A program made the translations under genes and the position numbers. Positions 33,517 through 42,800 of a DNA stretch of 64,000 nucleotides are shown piece by piece. The notes under the pieces are model-generated. The model had not been told where the DNA came from and ran no database searches. It saw only the letters and a list, made by a program, of their open reading frames with translations. Positions within the stretch are counted from its first letter, which is position 1. The number at the start of each line of letters is the position of its first letter. The stretch is from Fimenecus sp045593555 (GTDB taxonomy: Bacteria; Bacillota; Clostridia; Oscillospirales; Acutalibacteraceae), in NCBI GenBank assembly GCA_045593555.1, contig JAZNWU010000035.1:20857-84856 (forward strand), read 5' to 3'.

Positions 33517-34305
33517 CTATTTTTCTTGAAACTCTTTTTTTACTGAGTTCATCGGAACGGATAATCTAAAATGTTCTGCTATGTGAAGAACTAAAAGATT
33601 ATCAATGTTTTCTTTTAATAATTTATTGTCTTTATCTGATAATTTAAATAAATATTTTTTCTCAAAAGTTCCTTTACTATGTTTGGTTATAATAATGAGC
33701 TCATATTTGCCAGACTTCCAGAAAAAGTTGTCGTTTAATTCAATCTTCGCATCATTATATTCCTTCAATGCCTTAACCTTTGCATCAGCATCATAAAGCC
33801 CTATGTTCGGTTGTGCCAAAATAGGAGTAGATGCATTTACAACTGGACGCAAAATATTATTAGTAACTTCATTCATATCATATGAAGCATTTTCAAACTC
33901 AACAAAAGCAGGAGCTAATGTATCTGCTTCTACTTTGAATGGGTGGGCAGTTTCAAAAGAAGACTCAAAATTTCCTGCAACTTTACGATAAATAGGAGAT
34001 GGAAAACAAGACCATATCAAAGAAAGCGTAGCATTATCTGATTTGCGAATTATTTTTGCTGAAATATCTTTTATCGTAGTTGATTTGTTTTTTGCTTCGT
34101 AGACTCCGCCAAACGAAATGTAGGAACCACTTTTATTGTAATACAAGTTAATCATACCTGATGGTAAGAAATCGATTTTAAGTTTTTTAATGAATTTATC
34201 ATAAACCCATTTAAAAATTGGAACAACAAGTGCAACAACAGATAAAACAATCGCAATAAACTCATATGTAGTTATTGGTTGTTCAAAATTAAATAAATCC
34301 TTCAT
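33517..34305 (-). CDS. Membrane-anchored protein of unknown function in RM operon
   Basis: A 262-residue protein with one N-terminal membrane segment (about residues 15-36, YEFIAIVLSVVALVVPIF) followed by a basic stretch and a 200-residue soluble, beta-rich domain (GGVYEAKNKSTTIKDISAKI). No domain that I recognise and no cyclic-nucleotide-binding motif. It starts in the stop codon region of hsdR (TAA then ATG), so it is translated right after it. A membrane protein is not part of normal type I RM; a role as membrane effector linked to the cyclase-like protein is speculation. Confidence 0.6.
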   Translation of the reverse strand: MKDLFNFEQPITTYEFIAIVLSVVALVVPIFKWVYDKFIKKLKIDFLPSGMINLYYNKSGSYISFGGVYEAKNKSTTIKDISAKIIRKSDNATLSLIWSCFPSPIYRKVAGNFESSFETAHPFKVEADTLAPAFVEFENASYDMNEVTNNILRPVVNASTPILAQPNIGLYDADAKVKALKEYNDAKIELNDNFFWKSGKYELIIITKHSKGTFEKKYLFKLSDKDNKLLKENIDNLLVLHIAEHFRLSVPMNSVKKEFQEK

Positions 34306-34307
34306 AT

Positions 34308-37046
34308 TTACGCCACCAATTCAATGTTCATTTCTTTTAATATTTCTTCGTATTTATCACCGAAAACATCGTAAAATCTGCCAAGTCCACCTTTTCGGTC
34401 AAATGGACTTAAATCTAAATCCTCAGGCATAATACTGAGTGAAGTTGCAATATGGTCTTTAATAAGACGCAACCATTCCATTTGTTCTTCAGTAAAATGC
34501 ACTGCACCGGCATTATGGCGAAGTGTCCATTGCATAAAATTGAAATTGACCTTATCTGCAAATGGAGTAAGATTGTCAGCATAACCCATTTCAAAACGAA
34601 TGATTGAAATGAGGTCTGCTATTTTGCCTAAAGTACCACCTTTAACACGGTCAGGTTTCTTGATTGCATAGCAATCCCATAGGCGTTCCATAGTTATGCC
34701 TTTAGACTTTAACTTTTCATATAAAGATTTTAACTGCTCAATTGCAATAGGACGGTCTTTGTATTGCTGATTGTAAATGATTCGCAAAGCAATAATTTCG
34801 TCACGATTTTCGTCAATAAACTCACGGAAAGTTTTAATGATTCTGTCTGCATTTGCTTCTTGCTGTGAATCAAATCCTACAAACACAACTTCGTCAAGAT
34901 TCACATTGTCAATAATTTGCTCGTGACTGCGACGAACATTTTCGATATAATCACGCACTTCAGGGTTTAGGAATGGTGCAACAGCTTCAGTTGCTAAAAC
35001 CTTCTTTGCTTTTGCAAGCTGTTCTTCCGTAGGTATATCTATGGAGAATTCTAATTGTGCTCTTTGTAAAATAATATCTTCATCAAAAGCATCAAGTAAT
35101 TTTTCTGCAACTCTGTTAGCGGATACGCCTGCATTGTCTTCAAATGATTTCTTCTCACTTGCTGACATCTGACTATTCAGTCTTATTACACGATTTGCAA
35201 GAGAGGTGAGTGTATCTTCGTCCCTTGCACCTAATGCAACATTCATCATCAACTCTTTCATGCTTACTGATGGCTTGCGTTCAAGAGTACGAGTATCGGA
35301 TTTCTTTGACTTTGTAACACCAACTGCATCAACGATAACGAAATGGTCTTTATTGTCTGTTGCAGAAGGAGAGACTTTTTGCAAATCATCTTTATTTAAT
35401 GTTCTCGTACCGCGACCTTTCATCTGTTCAAAGTAGTTTTTACTACGAACATCACGCATGAAAATAAGACACTCGATTGGTTTTACATCAGTGCCGGTTG
35501 CAATCATATCAACAGTTACAGCAATACGAGGATAATAATCATTACGGAAAGAACTCAATACACTTTCAGGATTTTCAGCCGAATATGTAATCTTCTTACA
35601 GAATTCGTTACCTTCACCAAATTCTTCACGCACGATTTGAATAATATCATCAGCGTGGCTATCTGTTTTAGCAAAAATAAGAGTCTTTGGAACTTCTTTA
35701 CGGCGAGGAAAGAGTGTTGTAAACACATTATCCTTGAATGTACGGATAACTGTACGGATTTGACTTGGGTTTACAACATCCCTGTCAAGCTGAGTAGGTT
35801 TGTAATCAGCATCTTCATCAAGCTGTTTCCATCTTTTTTCACGAGATAAACGGCTACGCACCTCAATCATCTGTTTCATAATATGAGCACCGTTTTTACC
35901 TACATTTGTTTCAATGAGGAAAACATCTTCACCAACATTAACTCCGTCAACAATTGCCTGTTCACGTGAATACTCACTGACAATGTTTTCATTAAAGAAA
36001 GCAAAAGTACGCTTGTCCGGTGTTGCAGTTAAACCGATTATGAATGAGTCAAAATACTCTAACACCTGATTCCACACATTGTAAATTGAACGATGACACT
36101 CGTCTACTATAATACAATCAAAAAATTCAGGTGGATATTTTTCGTTATACACAACTTCTTTAGGTGCTTTTGATTCAGCAGTTACAAACTCGTTGAATGA
36201 AGATTCTTCGGTTGATTCGTCCAAATCTTCACCTTTAAGAATAGAATACATTCTTTGAATAGTGCTAATACAGATTTGAACGTCGCCCGGAATGAATGAG
36301 GATTTAAGTCTGCTAACACCATAAATCTGCGAAAAAGAGCGTGGGTCATCGTTTGGTGTATAAGCGAGAAACTCTCGTTCTGCCTGCTCACCCAAACCTT
36401 TTGTATCAACTAAAAATAGAATTCTATTCATTTTACCGTATTTAAGTAAGCGGTAAGCGGCTGTAATTGCAGTAAATGTTTTGCCTGCACCTGTTGCCAT
36501 TTGAACAAGTGCTTTCGGACGATTATCAGCAAATGATTTATCTAAATTTTCAATAGCCTTAATTTGACAACTACGGAAACCAGTAGCATCAAATTCAGGG
36601 AAATTCTTTAAGTTGTTGCGAATAGTACTTGCACGATTTAATAGTGTAGCAAGTGTTTCAGGACGATGAAATGAAAAAACTGTTCTTGAACGATATTTGA
36701 TATCATCATAATCAGTAAAGCGTGTTAATTTATCAGTTGCTTCGTAAACAAAGCGGATACGATAGTCACACTTCACCCATTTGAAAGTGCTATTTGCATA
36801 ACGAGCAGATTGAGCTTCAACTGTAGTGATATTTTCAGCTGCATCAGTTTTTTTAGCCTCAACAATACCAACTGGAATTCCGTCAATAAAGAGAGCGTAA
36901 TCAACAGGACCTGTACTGGTAGGGAATTCACGCACAGCAACACCAAGTGCAGCCATAGGGTTCAAGGATTTAACGTCTTGAAGCACCCAACCTGACTGTA
37001 GTAACTTTTTATCAATTATTTCTCTTGCTTTTTGTTCAGGAGTCAT
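34308..37046 (-). CDS. hsdR: Type I RM restriction subunit (EcoEI-type HsdR)
   Basis: A 912-residue protein. The N-terminal nuclease has DYALFIDGIPVGIVEAKK (Asp, Glu-x-Lys, about 49-66). Helicase motifs follow: QMATGAGKTFTA (Walker A, about 181-192), VDECHRSI (DECH box), GLTATPDKRT (motif III), MIATGTDVKPIE and QMKGRGTRT (motif VI). A C-terminal helical domain (about 640-900) binds the methyltransferase. Length and motifs are those of a full HsdR, which translocates DNA and cuts unmodified molecules. It is the first gene of this operon, and AGGTGAAG lies before the start. Confidence 0.93.
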   Translation of the reverse strand: MTPEQKAREIIDKKLLQSGWVLQDVKSLNPMAALGVAVREFPTSTGPVDYALFIDGIPVGIVEAKKTDAAENITTVEAQSARYANSTFKWVKCDYRIRFVYEATDKLTRFTDYDDIKYRSRTVFSFHRPETLATLLNRASTIRNNLKNFPEFDATGFRSCQIKAIENLDKSFADNRPKALVQMATGAGKTFTAITAAYRLLKYGKMNRILFLVDTKGLGEQAEREFLAYTPNDDPRSFSQIYGVSRLKSSFIPGDVQICISTIQRMYSILKGEDLDESTEESSFNEFVTAESKAPKEVVYNEKYPPEFFDCIIVDECHRSIYNVWNQVLEYFDSFIIGLTATPDKRTFAFFNENIVSEYSREQAIVDGVNVGEDVFLIETNVGKNGAHIMKQMIEVRSRLSREKRWKQLDEDADYKPTQLDRDVVNPSQIRTVIRTFKDNVFTTLFPRRKEVPKTLIFAKTDSHADDIIQIVREEFGEGNEFCKKITYSAENPESVLSSFRNDYYPRIAVTVDMIATGTDVKPIECLIFMRDVRSKNYFEQMKGRGTRTLNKDDLQKVSPSATDNKDHFVIVDAVGVTKSKKSDTRTLERKPSVSMKELMMNVALGARDEDTLTSLANRVIRLNSQMSASEKKSFEDNAGVSANRVAEKLLDAFDEDIILQRAQLEFSIDIPTEEQLAKAKKVLATEAVAPFLNPEVRDYIENVRRSHEQIIDNVNLDEVVFVGFDSQQEANADRIIKTFREFIDENRDEIIALRIIYNQQYKDRPIAIEQLKSLYEKLKSKGITMERLWDCYAIKKPDRVKGGTLGKIADLISIIRFEMGYADNLTPFADKVNFNFMQWTLRHNAGAVHFTEEQMEWLRLIKDHIATSLSIMPEDLDLSPFDRKGGLGRFYDVFGDKYEEILKEMNIELVA

Positions 37047-37371
37047 TTCTTCACCTCATTAACAATTGAAATGAATATATTTAAGATATTATACTACAAA
37101 AAAATAGCTAAAACAATATTTCATGCAGATTTTAGTAAAATCATGGTTAACTTTGTATTTAATATATAGAATGAACGATAATACTTTATTATATTTAATC
37201 GTTAATAAATGACATTTTGTGACAAAAAGTCTAAAGTAATGAATAGCGCCACAAAAATACACAAATTGTATCACTAAAGATTGTGTACTTTACGCCTAAG
37301 AATTGTCTGGATATATGTGTACTTTAGAGTTAATATGTCACTACCAAAAGACAAGAAAGAGGTACACAGAA

Positions 37372-38277
37372 ATGTTAAAAGCAAAGTTTGGTATTGAAAT
37401 TGAATTCACAGGTATTACAAGAACAAAGGCTGCCGAAATTATGGCAAACCATTTTGACAGTTCATTTACAAGTGACGGTGGTTTTTATGACAAGAAAATC
37501 GCAGTTGACAGCATTGGCAGAAAATGGACAGTAATGTATGACGGTAGCATTAAACCTTTGAAGAAAGTTGACGGAGTAAAAGTTCACGCATCAGACCTTT
37601 ATAAATGTGAATTAGTAACACCAATCTTAACTTACAGAGAAGACATTGAAACATTACAGGAACTCATCAGAAATCTCCGTAAAGGTGGAGCATTGGTTGA
37701 TGAGGGTTCTTGTGGAATACACATTCACCTTAATGGAGCAGACCATACACCAAGGTCAATAAGAAATTTCATAAACATCATTGCATCAAAGAATGACCTT
37801 CTTTACAAGAGCCTTCAAATTGGTGAGGCAAGAACAAAATGGTGCAAGAAGATGGACACACAATTAGTTGAAACAATAAATAGGAAAAAGCCTGCAACCT
37901 TTTCTCAAATCGAGAACATTTGGTATGCAGGCTTTTGTGAATCTAGGAACACTCATTACCATAAAAGCAGATACCATTTCTTAAACTTACACAGCTTCTT
38001 TCACGGTAACCACACAGTAGAGTTAAGAGGGTTCAACAGTACACTTCACGCAGGTAAGATTAGAAGTTACATAGTATTAGCATTAGCACTTAACCATCAG
38101 GCATTAACACAACAGAAAGCAAGTACAAAGAAAAACCAAACCGAAAATGAAAAGTTTGCAATGAGAACATACCTTAACAGAATCGGCTTGGTTGGTGATG
38201 AATTTAAAAACTGCAGAGAACACCTTTGTAAACACCTTAACGGTTCAGCAGCTTGGAGAAATGGTACGGTGGCTTAA
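37372..38277 (+). CDS. Amidoligase-family enzyme
   Basis: A 301-residue protein starting at the ATG for MLKAKFGIEIEF; GAGG lies upstream. It has the glutamine-synthetase-like amidoligase motifs FGIEIEFTG (metal-binding glutamates), SCGIHIHLNG (histidines) and HTVELRGFNSTLH. Known family members ligate amino groups to carboxylates, for example adding amino acids to peptides. It is paired with a gamma-glutamylcyclotransferase-like gene, a combination described for this family. The earlier alternative start (37303) lacks support. Confidence 0.8.
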   Translation: MLKAKFGIEIEFTGITRTKAAEIMANHFDSSFTSDGGFYDKKIAVDSIGRKWTVMYDGSIKPLKKVDGVKVHASDLYKCELVTPILTYREDIETLQELIRNLRKGGALVDEGSCGIHIHLNGADHTPRSIRNFINIIASKNDLLYKSLQIGEARTKWCKKMDTQLVETINRKKPATFSQIENIWYAGFCESRNTHYHKSRYHFLNLHSFFHGNHTVELRGFNSTLHAGKIRSYIVLALALNHQALTQQKASTKKNQTENEKFAMRTYLNRIGLVGDEFKNCREHLCKHLNGSAAWRNGTVA

Positions 38278-38321
38278 AAACTACCTACCTTAATAAATAC
38301 TCATTAAGAAAGGAACTTTTT

Positions 38322-38759
38322 ATGTCAAAACTTTATTTAGCTTATGGTTCAAACCTGAACCTACAACAAATGGCTCACAGATGCCCTACAGCGAGAGTTG
38401 TAGCAACGACTTATCTGGAACACTACAAACTCACATTTCGTGGTTACAACGGAAATGCAGTTGCAACAGTTGAACCATCAGAAAACGACAGAGTACCAGT
38501 TATGATTTGGGAAATCTTCGACAAGGATGAAGAAAGACTTGACATTTATGAAGGCCATCCACGACTTTACAGAAAGGAATATGTGAATGTGAAAATCAAC
38601 GGAAGAAAAACACAGGTTATGATGTACGTGATGAATCCAGGAAGACCACTTGGAAAGCCGAGTGCATATTATTACTCTACTATCCTACAAGGCTACTTGG
38701 ATGCAAGGTTTGATAAAACATACTTGAATGATGGAGTGAAAAGGTCGGTGGTGAGATAA
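38322..38759 (+). CDS. Gamma-glutamylcyclotransferase (AIG2-like)
   Basis: A 145-residue protein with the family substrate loop LYLAYGSNLNLQQM at the N-terminus and FDKDEERLDIYEGHPRLYRK, in which the acidic residue of the DxYE motif is expected to act as the catalytic acid-base. AAAGGA precedes the ATG at 38322. It is downstream of an amidoligase and would remove or cyclise gamma-glutamyl groups added by it. A truncated second copy lies 600 bp downstream. Confidence 0.8.
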   Translation: MSKLYLAYGSNLNLQQMAHRCPTARVVATTYLEHYKLTFRGYNGNAVATVEPSENDRVPVMIWEIFDKDEERLDIYEGHPRLYRKEYVNVKINGRKTQVMMYVMNPGRPLGKPSAYYYSTILQGYLDARFDKTYLNDGVKRSVVR

Positions 38760-38763
38760 CGAC

Positions 38764-38811
38764 AAAATACCCATGAGCTTAGATGGATGTTTCTAACTTC
38801 ATGGGTATTTT
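38764..38811 (+). terminator. Terminator after the cyclotransferase gene
   Basis: AAAATACCCATGA (38764-38776) and TTCATGGGTATTTT (38798-38811) form a long stem; the T-rich right arm ends the operon. Confidence 0.75.
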
Positions 38812-38991
38812 GCCGTTGCTACAACGTCGTGCAATGTCATTTCTAAAACTTTTACTAATAGAATTTTTATGTAAAATTTTTACTTAACAAAAGTTATATA
38901 AGTGACCTTGATAGACCTTGTAATTATTGCTATTAATAAGATGACGGTATGTGAGGATTATAACTTTATCAGCATTTTTTTATTGTTTGTT

Positions 38992-39279
38992 TTATTCATC
39001 TTTAAAATTTTTAGAGTTAGTGAGAAAGGATTCAGCAATTATTTTGATACCAAGTTTTATACCTTGAATGAAAGATTCCTTCTCTGCGATACTAGTCATT
39101 TCTGTGATGCAGTCTTTATACTTTTCAAATATAACTATTTGTTCTTTTGAAAGAGTTGGCACTAATTTTTCTTCATTTCGTACAGAAAGATTTAAAAGAA
39201 TGGAATATTCACTTCCTCTCTTTATATCCTTATCTGCTGAGAATATATTTCCATAATATAAATTTTCTAAAGTTGTCAT
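38992..39279 (-). CDS. DUF6809-like small protein, paralogue of the 10.6-kb gene
   Basis: A 95-residue protein with LENLYYGNIFSADKD at the start and FIQGIKLGIKIIAESF near the end, the same two blocks as the gene at 10634-10903. AAAGGAG precedes the ATG. It lies on the minus strand between the intact cyclotransferase gene and its broken copy, so it may have come in with the event that broke the copy. Function unknown. Confidence 0.7.
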   Translation of the reverse strand: MTTLENLYYGNIFSADKDIKRGSEYSILLNLSVRNEEKLVPTLSKEQIVIFEKYKDCITEMTSIAEKESFIQGIKLGIKIIAESFLTNSKNFKDE

Positions 39280-39348
39280 AAAAAAACTCCTTTCAGGGTG
39301 TCATATATATCACTCAGAAAGGAGAGAAAGTCAAGTTGTTTTTTATAA

Positions 39349-39730
39349 TGCCACCTCAACAGCGAGAGTTGTAGCAACGACCTATCTAGAACACTACAAA
39401 CTCACATTTCGTGGTTACAACGGAAATGCAGTAGCAACAGTTGAACCTTCTGAAAACGACCGAGTACCAGTTATGATATGGAATATTTTCGATAAGGACG
39501 AACAGAGCCTTGATATCTACGAAGGTTATCCACGACTTTACAGAAAAGAGTACGTAATAGTTAAAATCAACAGAAAGAAAACACAAGTGATGATGTATGT
39601 TATGAATCCCGGCAGACCACTTGGAAAGCCGAGTGCATATTATTACTCTACTATCCTACAAGGCTACTTGGATGCAAGGTTTGATAAAACATACTTGAAT
39701 AATGGGGTTAAAAGGTCGACAATGAAATAA
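39349..39730 (+). pseudogene. Truncated second copy of the cyclotransferase gene
   Basis: From about 39359 the sequence repeats 38388-38759: the frame reads TARVVATTYLEHYKLTFRGY and continues to a stop at 39730, but the first ~22 codons with the YGSN loop are missing and no start codon lies in frame. The last ~100 bases are almost identical to the intact gene while the middle differs at many positions, which suggests gene conversion. It cannot encode an active enzyme. Confidence 0.85.
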
Positions 39731-39744
39731 CGGGGAATATAAGC

Positions 39745-39787
39745 AATAAGCCTACATAGGACTTAGTTAATCCTGTGTAGGCTTATC
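39745..39787. terminator. Bidirectional terminator between pseudogene and LRR gene
   Basis: ATAAGCCTACATAGGA pairs with TCCTGTGTAGGCTTAT around a short loop. It lies between two converging transcription units and can serve the leftward LRR gene. Confidence 0.75.
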
Positions 39788-39819
39788 TCATTACTTAAAA
39801 TATTCTAATTTCTTCAAAA

Positions 39820-42800
39820 TCAGCTTTCGTGAATCTTTGTTCCACCGAAAAGTGAACGGAAGAAGCTGCCGATTTTGTCGAAGAAGCCTGCTTTTGAGTT
39901 CATTTCGATTGTGTCTATGGCAAGGATTTTTCCATCTTTATTGTAAAGAGTTGCTGTGAATGTTGTCTTGCCGTTGCTATCAGAAACAATCTTCAATGAG
40001 TTACCGTTGTTGATTTCTTCAGTCTTGAACTTGCCGTTACTTGCAGTCCATTTTACATATGAACCTGCAGGAGCAGTACCTTCAACCCTTGTGTGAAGCT
40101 TGATTCCATCCTTGTGACGGATAGATGTCATTGAAGGTGATTGAATGGAGAATACAAAGTTGTAAGCAGTATCAAAAGCAGAACATGTTGTACAGAAGCC
40201 ATTCACAAAATTATGACCAGTTGCATCGATATAATCTGAAATATAACTATTATCGCATGAGCATGTAAATGTAGTATAACCTTGTGTTGTACAAGTTGGA
40301 GCTGTTACAACTGAGCTGTAATTATGAGCATGGCTAAAACAGATATTTGCATCTAATAAATAATTATTATTTGTTCCGATTGAAATATTATACCACTCAA
40401 ATTCTGTTCCGGTGTAATACACATTTTTAATCTTAGAGCAATAAGCAAAAGCACTGTTTCCAATTGTTTTCAGATTACCAGCCATTGTCACATCAACAAG
40501 ATTACTACATCCATAAAATGCAGAACTACCAATTGTTGTTACACTGTCACAGAGTGTTATACTTGTAAGGCCGTCACAATCATAAAATGCACAACCACCT
40601 ATTGATGTTACACCGTCACCGATTGTAACACTTGTAAGGCCGTCACAATCATAAAATGCATAATCACCAATTATTGTTACACCATTACCGAATACTATAT
40701 TTTTAAGTCCACTACAACTATAAAACGCATATTCATCGATTGTTGTTACAGTGTCAGGAATTGTTACACTTGTAATGCTTCCGCAATTATAAAAAACACC
40801 ATCGTATATTACGGTAACACCATCAGGTATAACCAAATCAGTTACCTTTTCACCATTCAAGTATAAACTAGCGCCGCCATTTAATGGGTTAGATTTGAAA
40901 TCATGACCATAATAATTTGACGAATGGTAAAAATAAATATTACACCATGCTGATATATCAGAAATATTTACTTTTTTAAGTGACGGGCAAGCGCTGAAAG
41001 CCTCTGCATTAACTGTTTTTAATCCGTTACCTATTGTTACCTCTGTAAGGTAAGGAGAATTATAAAATGCATAGCTACCAATTGATGTTACGCTATCAGA
41101 AATAACTACACTTTCAAGACTTCTGCAATTAGAAAATGCATAACTACCAATTGATACAACATTATCAGGAATTTCAATAGTTACAAGTCTATGACAGCCA
41201 CTAAATGCATAATCGTCGATTGATGTTACACTATTCGGAAGTGTAATATTTGCAAGATTTGAACAATTATTAAATGCATAGGAGTTAATTGCAGTTACAC
41301 TGTCAGGGATTGTTACACTTGTTATTCCGGTGCAATTTTTGAACAGATAATCAAATACTACAGTTACACCGTCAGGAATTACAATGTCACCCTTTACTTC
41401 TGTTCCGTTAATATACAGACTTGATGCATATCGCATTGGCATAGAATATTCATTACCAAATGCTATCTTACACCAATCATCAGTTTCACCATAATAGTTT
41501 ACTGTCTTAAGACCGTTGCAATTATCAAAGCAATTGCTATTAAAGCTTGTAACACTTGACGGAATATGAATGTCTGTAAGCTTGGTACAATCCTCAAACG
41601 CATATGAGGAAATATTTACAGTGCTATCCTTTATAACATATTCACCGGAAAGACTTGTTTTTGCTTTAATAAGATGATTATCGATATAAAGAACATTATT
41701 ATCCCAATTACTTGAGTTATTATAATATGAGGTGTTATAAAATGCATTGTAACCGATTGATGTTACGCTGTCAGGGATTGTTATATCTTTCAGACTTGTG
41801 CAGTTGTAAAATGTATTATCACCAATACCTGTAACTCCATCTTCAATTATTATATCTGAACAATTGCTGATATACCATGGAGTATATTCATAATAGGTTT
41901 TTGTTGAGCCATAGTATGTACTTGTACCATAATCTTGTGCTACACCGGTACCTTTAGTAAGAGTAATTTTTTTAATATTAGTACAACCACTAAAACTTGA
42001 AGACGAAAAATCTGCAGAAACAGGCATCGTAAGCTCTTTAATTCCTGTACAATTGTAAAATGCAGAACTACCAATTGTTTTTACACTATCACCAATTGTT
42101 ACACTTGTAAGACTTGTGCAACCAGAAAATGCCGAACTACCGATTGATGTTACACTATCACCGATTGTTACATTTTCAAGGCTTGTGCAATTAGAAAATG
42201 CACAATTTGCAATCAATATTGTTCCTTCTTTTATTTCATAACCACCTGATATACTTGTATCTGCTTCAATTAAATGATTACCAATATAAAGCACATTATT
42301 TTCCCAATTACTTGAATTATTATAATATGCAGTGTTATAAAAGGCATCAGCACCAATTGTTGTTACACTGTCAGGGATTGTTACACTTGTAAGGCTGTCG
42401 CAATTAGAAAATGCATCACTACCTATTGTTGTAACACTGTCAGGGATTGTTATACTCGTAAGGCTGTCGCAATTAGAAAATGCATCACTACCTATTGTTG
42501 TTACACTATCAGGGATTGTTATACTTGTAAGGCTGTCGCAATATGCAAATGCATAACTATCAATTGATGTTACACCGTCAGGAATTATTACACTTGCCAG
42601 GCTGTCGCAAGAATAAAATGCATAATCATCAATTGTTGTTACACTGTCAGGGATTGTTACACTTGTAAGGCTGTCGCAATTAGAAAATGCCCTATAACCA
42701 ATTGTTGTTACACTGTCAGGGATTGTATAACTTGTTCTTGTATTACCTTCAGGATATTTTATAAGTTTTGTTTTATCCTTATTAAATAATACACCATACT

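Noticed and set aside
29508..34305. Calling the cyclase and membrane protein a Pycsar system
   Set aside because: No cyclic-nucleotide-binding domain is visible in the membrane protein and the cyclase substrate cannot be assigned, so only a cyclase-like label is justified.
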